Shown in pieces: positions 21,078-21,463 of a stretch of DNA of 21,463 nucleotides (positions are counted from its first letter, which is position 1; the number at the start of each line of letters is the position of its first letter). The DNA is taken from positions 1-21,463 of the forward strand of contig JANBPT010000829.1 of assembly GCA_027575765.1 (NCBI GenBank), given 5' to 3'. A program made the position numbers and the translations under genes. The stretch comes from Tieghemiomyces parasiticus (Eukaryota; Kickxellomycota; Dimargaritomycetes; Dimargaritales; Dimargaritaceae). The notes beneath the pieces are model-generated. The model did no database searches. It was not told the DNA's origin and saw nothing but the letters and a program-made list of their open reading frames with translations.

Positions 21078-21359
21078 CGCCTACAAACCGCGCGCCATCA
21101 TAACTGCCCTATCTACTGCTACTGCCCCGCTTTTGTCCACCCCGCTCTGTACCGCTCCCGATGCCAACCCGCCCATGCCTTGGATATCTACGCCATCTTA
21201 TTACCAGAAGCCACTCGAAAGGAGGGGTATTCCGTGTATGCTGATGACCTGCTCCTCTCACGGCGCCGCTTGGACGCCCAGCCACGCCGTCACTGACCAA
21301 CCGGAGCCTGGGCACTAAAAACCAGCCCATGTGGTACCTAGTTTGGAAAAGTTGATTGA
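21078..21359 (+). pseudogene. Decayed reverse transcriptase fragment (retroelement relic)
   Basis: In one frame, open from 21078 and interrupted at 21294-21296, the translation includes KEGYSVYADDLLLS. YADD (21237-21248) is the catalytic aspartate motif (motif C) of reverse transcriptases, with the usual hydrophobic residues before and after it. The same frame, past the TGA at 21294, reads AWALKTSPCGT, a TAG at 21339-21341, then FGKVD. This resembles the motif-D region (Gly/Ala-Leu-Lys-Thr-x-x-x-Lys-x-x-x-x-x-Phe-Gly) of LINE-like enzymes, about 28 residues after YADD. The upstream palm motifs A and B are not clear; a frameshift between them and YADD is possible. With at least two in-frame stops and no start it cannot make a working enzyme. 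The element class (LINE-like or other) is not settled, and the rest may lie beyond the right edge. Confidence 0.6.
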
Positions 21360-21463
21360 GGGACAGATGTATGCTCCTCGATATTGTAGATACCCCACCC
21401 TCGTTACGCATTTTTCCACCTTCCTCTTTGGGCGTCACTCACATCTTCGGGCCTGGACCAATA

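Overview
The window looks like nuclear DNA of a fungus. It carries compact GT-AG introns of about 130-230 bases, uses the standard genetic code, has GC-rich exons, and encodes a fungal-type TORC2 subunit (Rictor/Ste16) with an N-terminal HR1 segment. Overall character (GC-rich coding, short introns, many poly-C/poly-G runs) would fit an early-diverging lineage such as Zoopagomycota, but that placement is inference and cannot be fixed from this sequence alone. All three genes I can support lie on the + strand.

Layout. Bases 1-542 hold the 3' end of a gene entering from the left edge: one exon, a 221-base intron and a last exon. Its product is not recognised. Bases 543-2108 are intergenic, with one weak coding-like patch on the minus strand. 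A TATA box at 2109-2116 and a three-copy 9-base repeat precede an intronless secreted beta-N-acetylhexosaminidase (GH20) at 2313-3974. Bases 3975-6146 hold no supported gene. A 12-exon gene at 6257-13539 encodes a 1,828-residue Rictor/Ste16-like scaffold of TOR complex 2. All eleven splice junctions keep frame, and the hallmark Rictor blocks appear in the expected order. From 13540 to 21077 there is about 7.5 kb without a gene I can support, containing microsatellites, poly-C/poly-G runs, a perfect 10-base hairpin and one weak repeat-bearing reading frame. At 21078-21350 lies a decayed reverse transcriptase fragment: a YADD catalytic block, followed in the same frame but past stop codons by a motif-D-like block.

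The genes do not form a pathway. The GH20 enzyme acts outside the cell or in the vacuole on chitin or glycan ends. The Rictor homologue acts in membrane and actin signalling through TORC2. No previously undescribed multi-gene system was found. The most notable signals are the retroelement relic at the right edge, the C-tract-bearing introns, and the lopsided exon layout of the Rictor gene.
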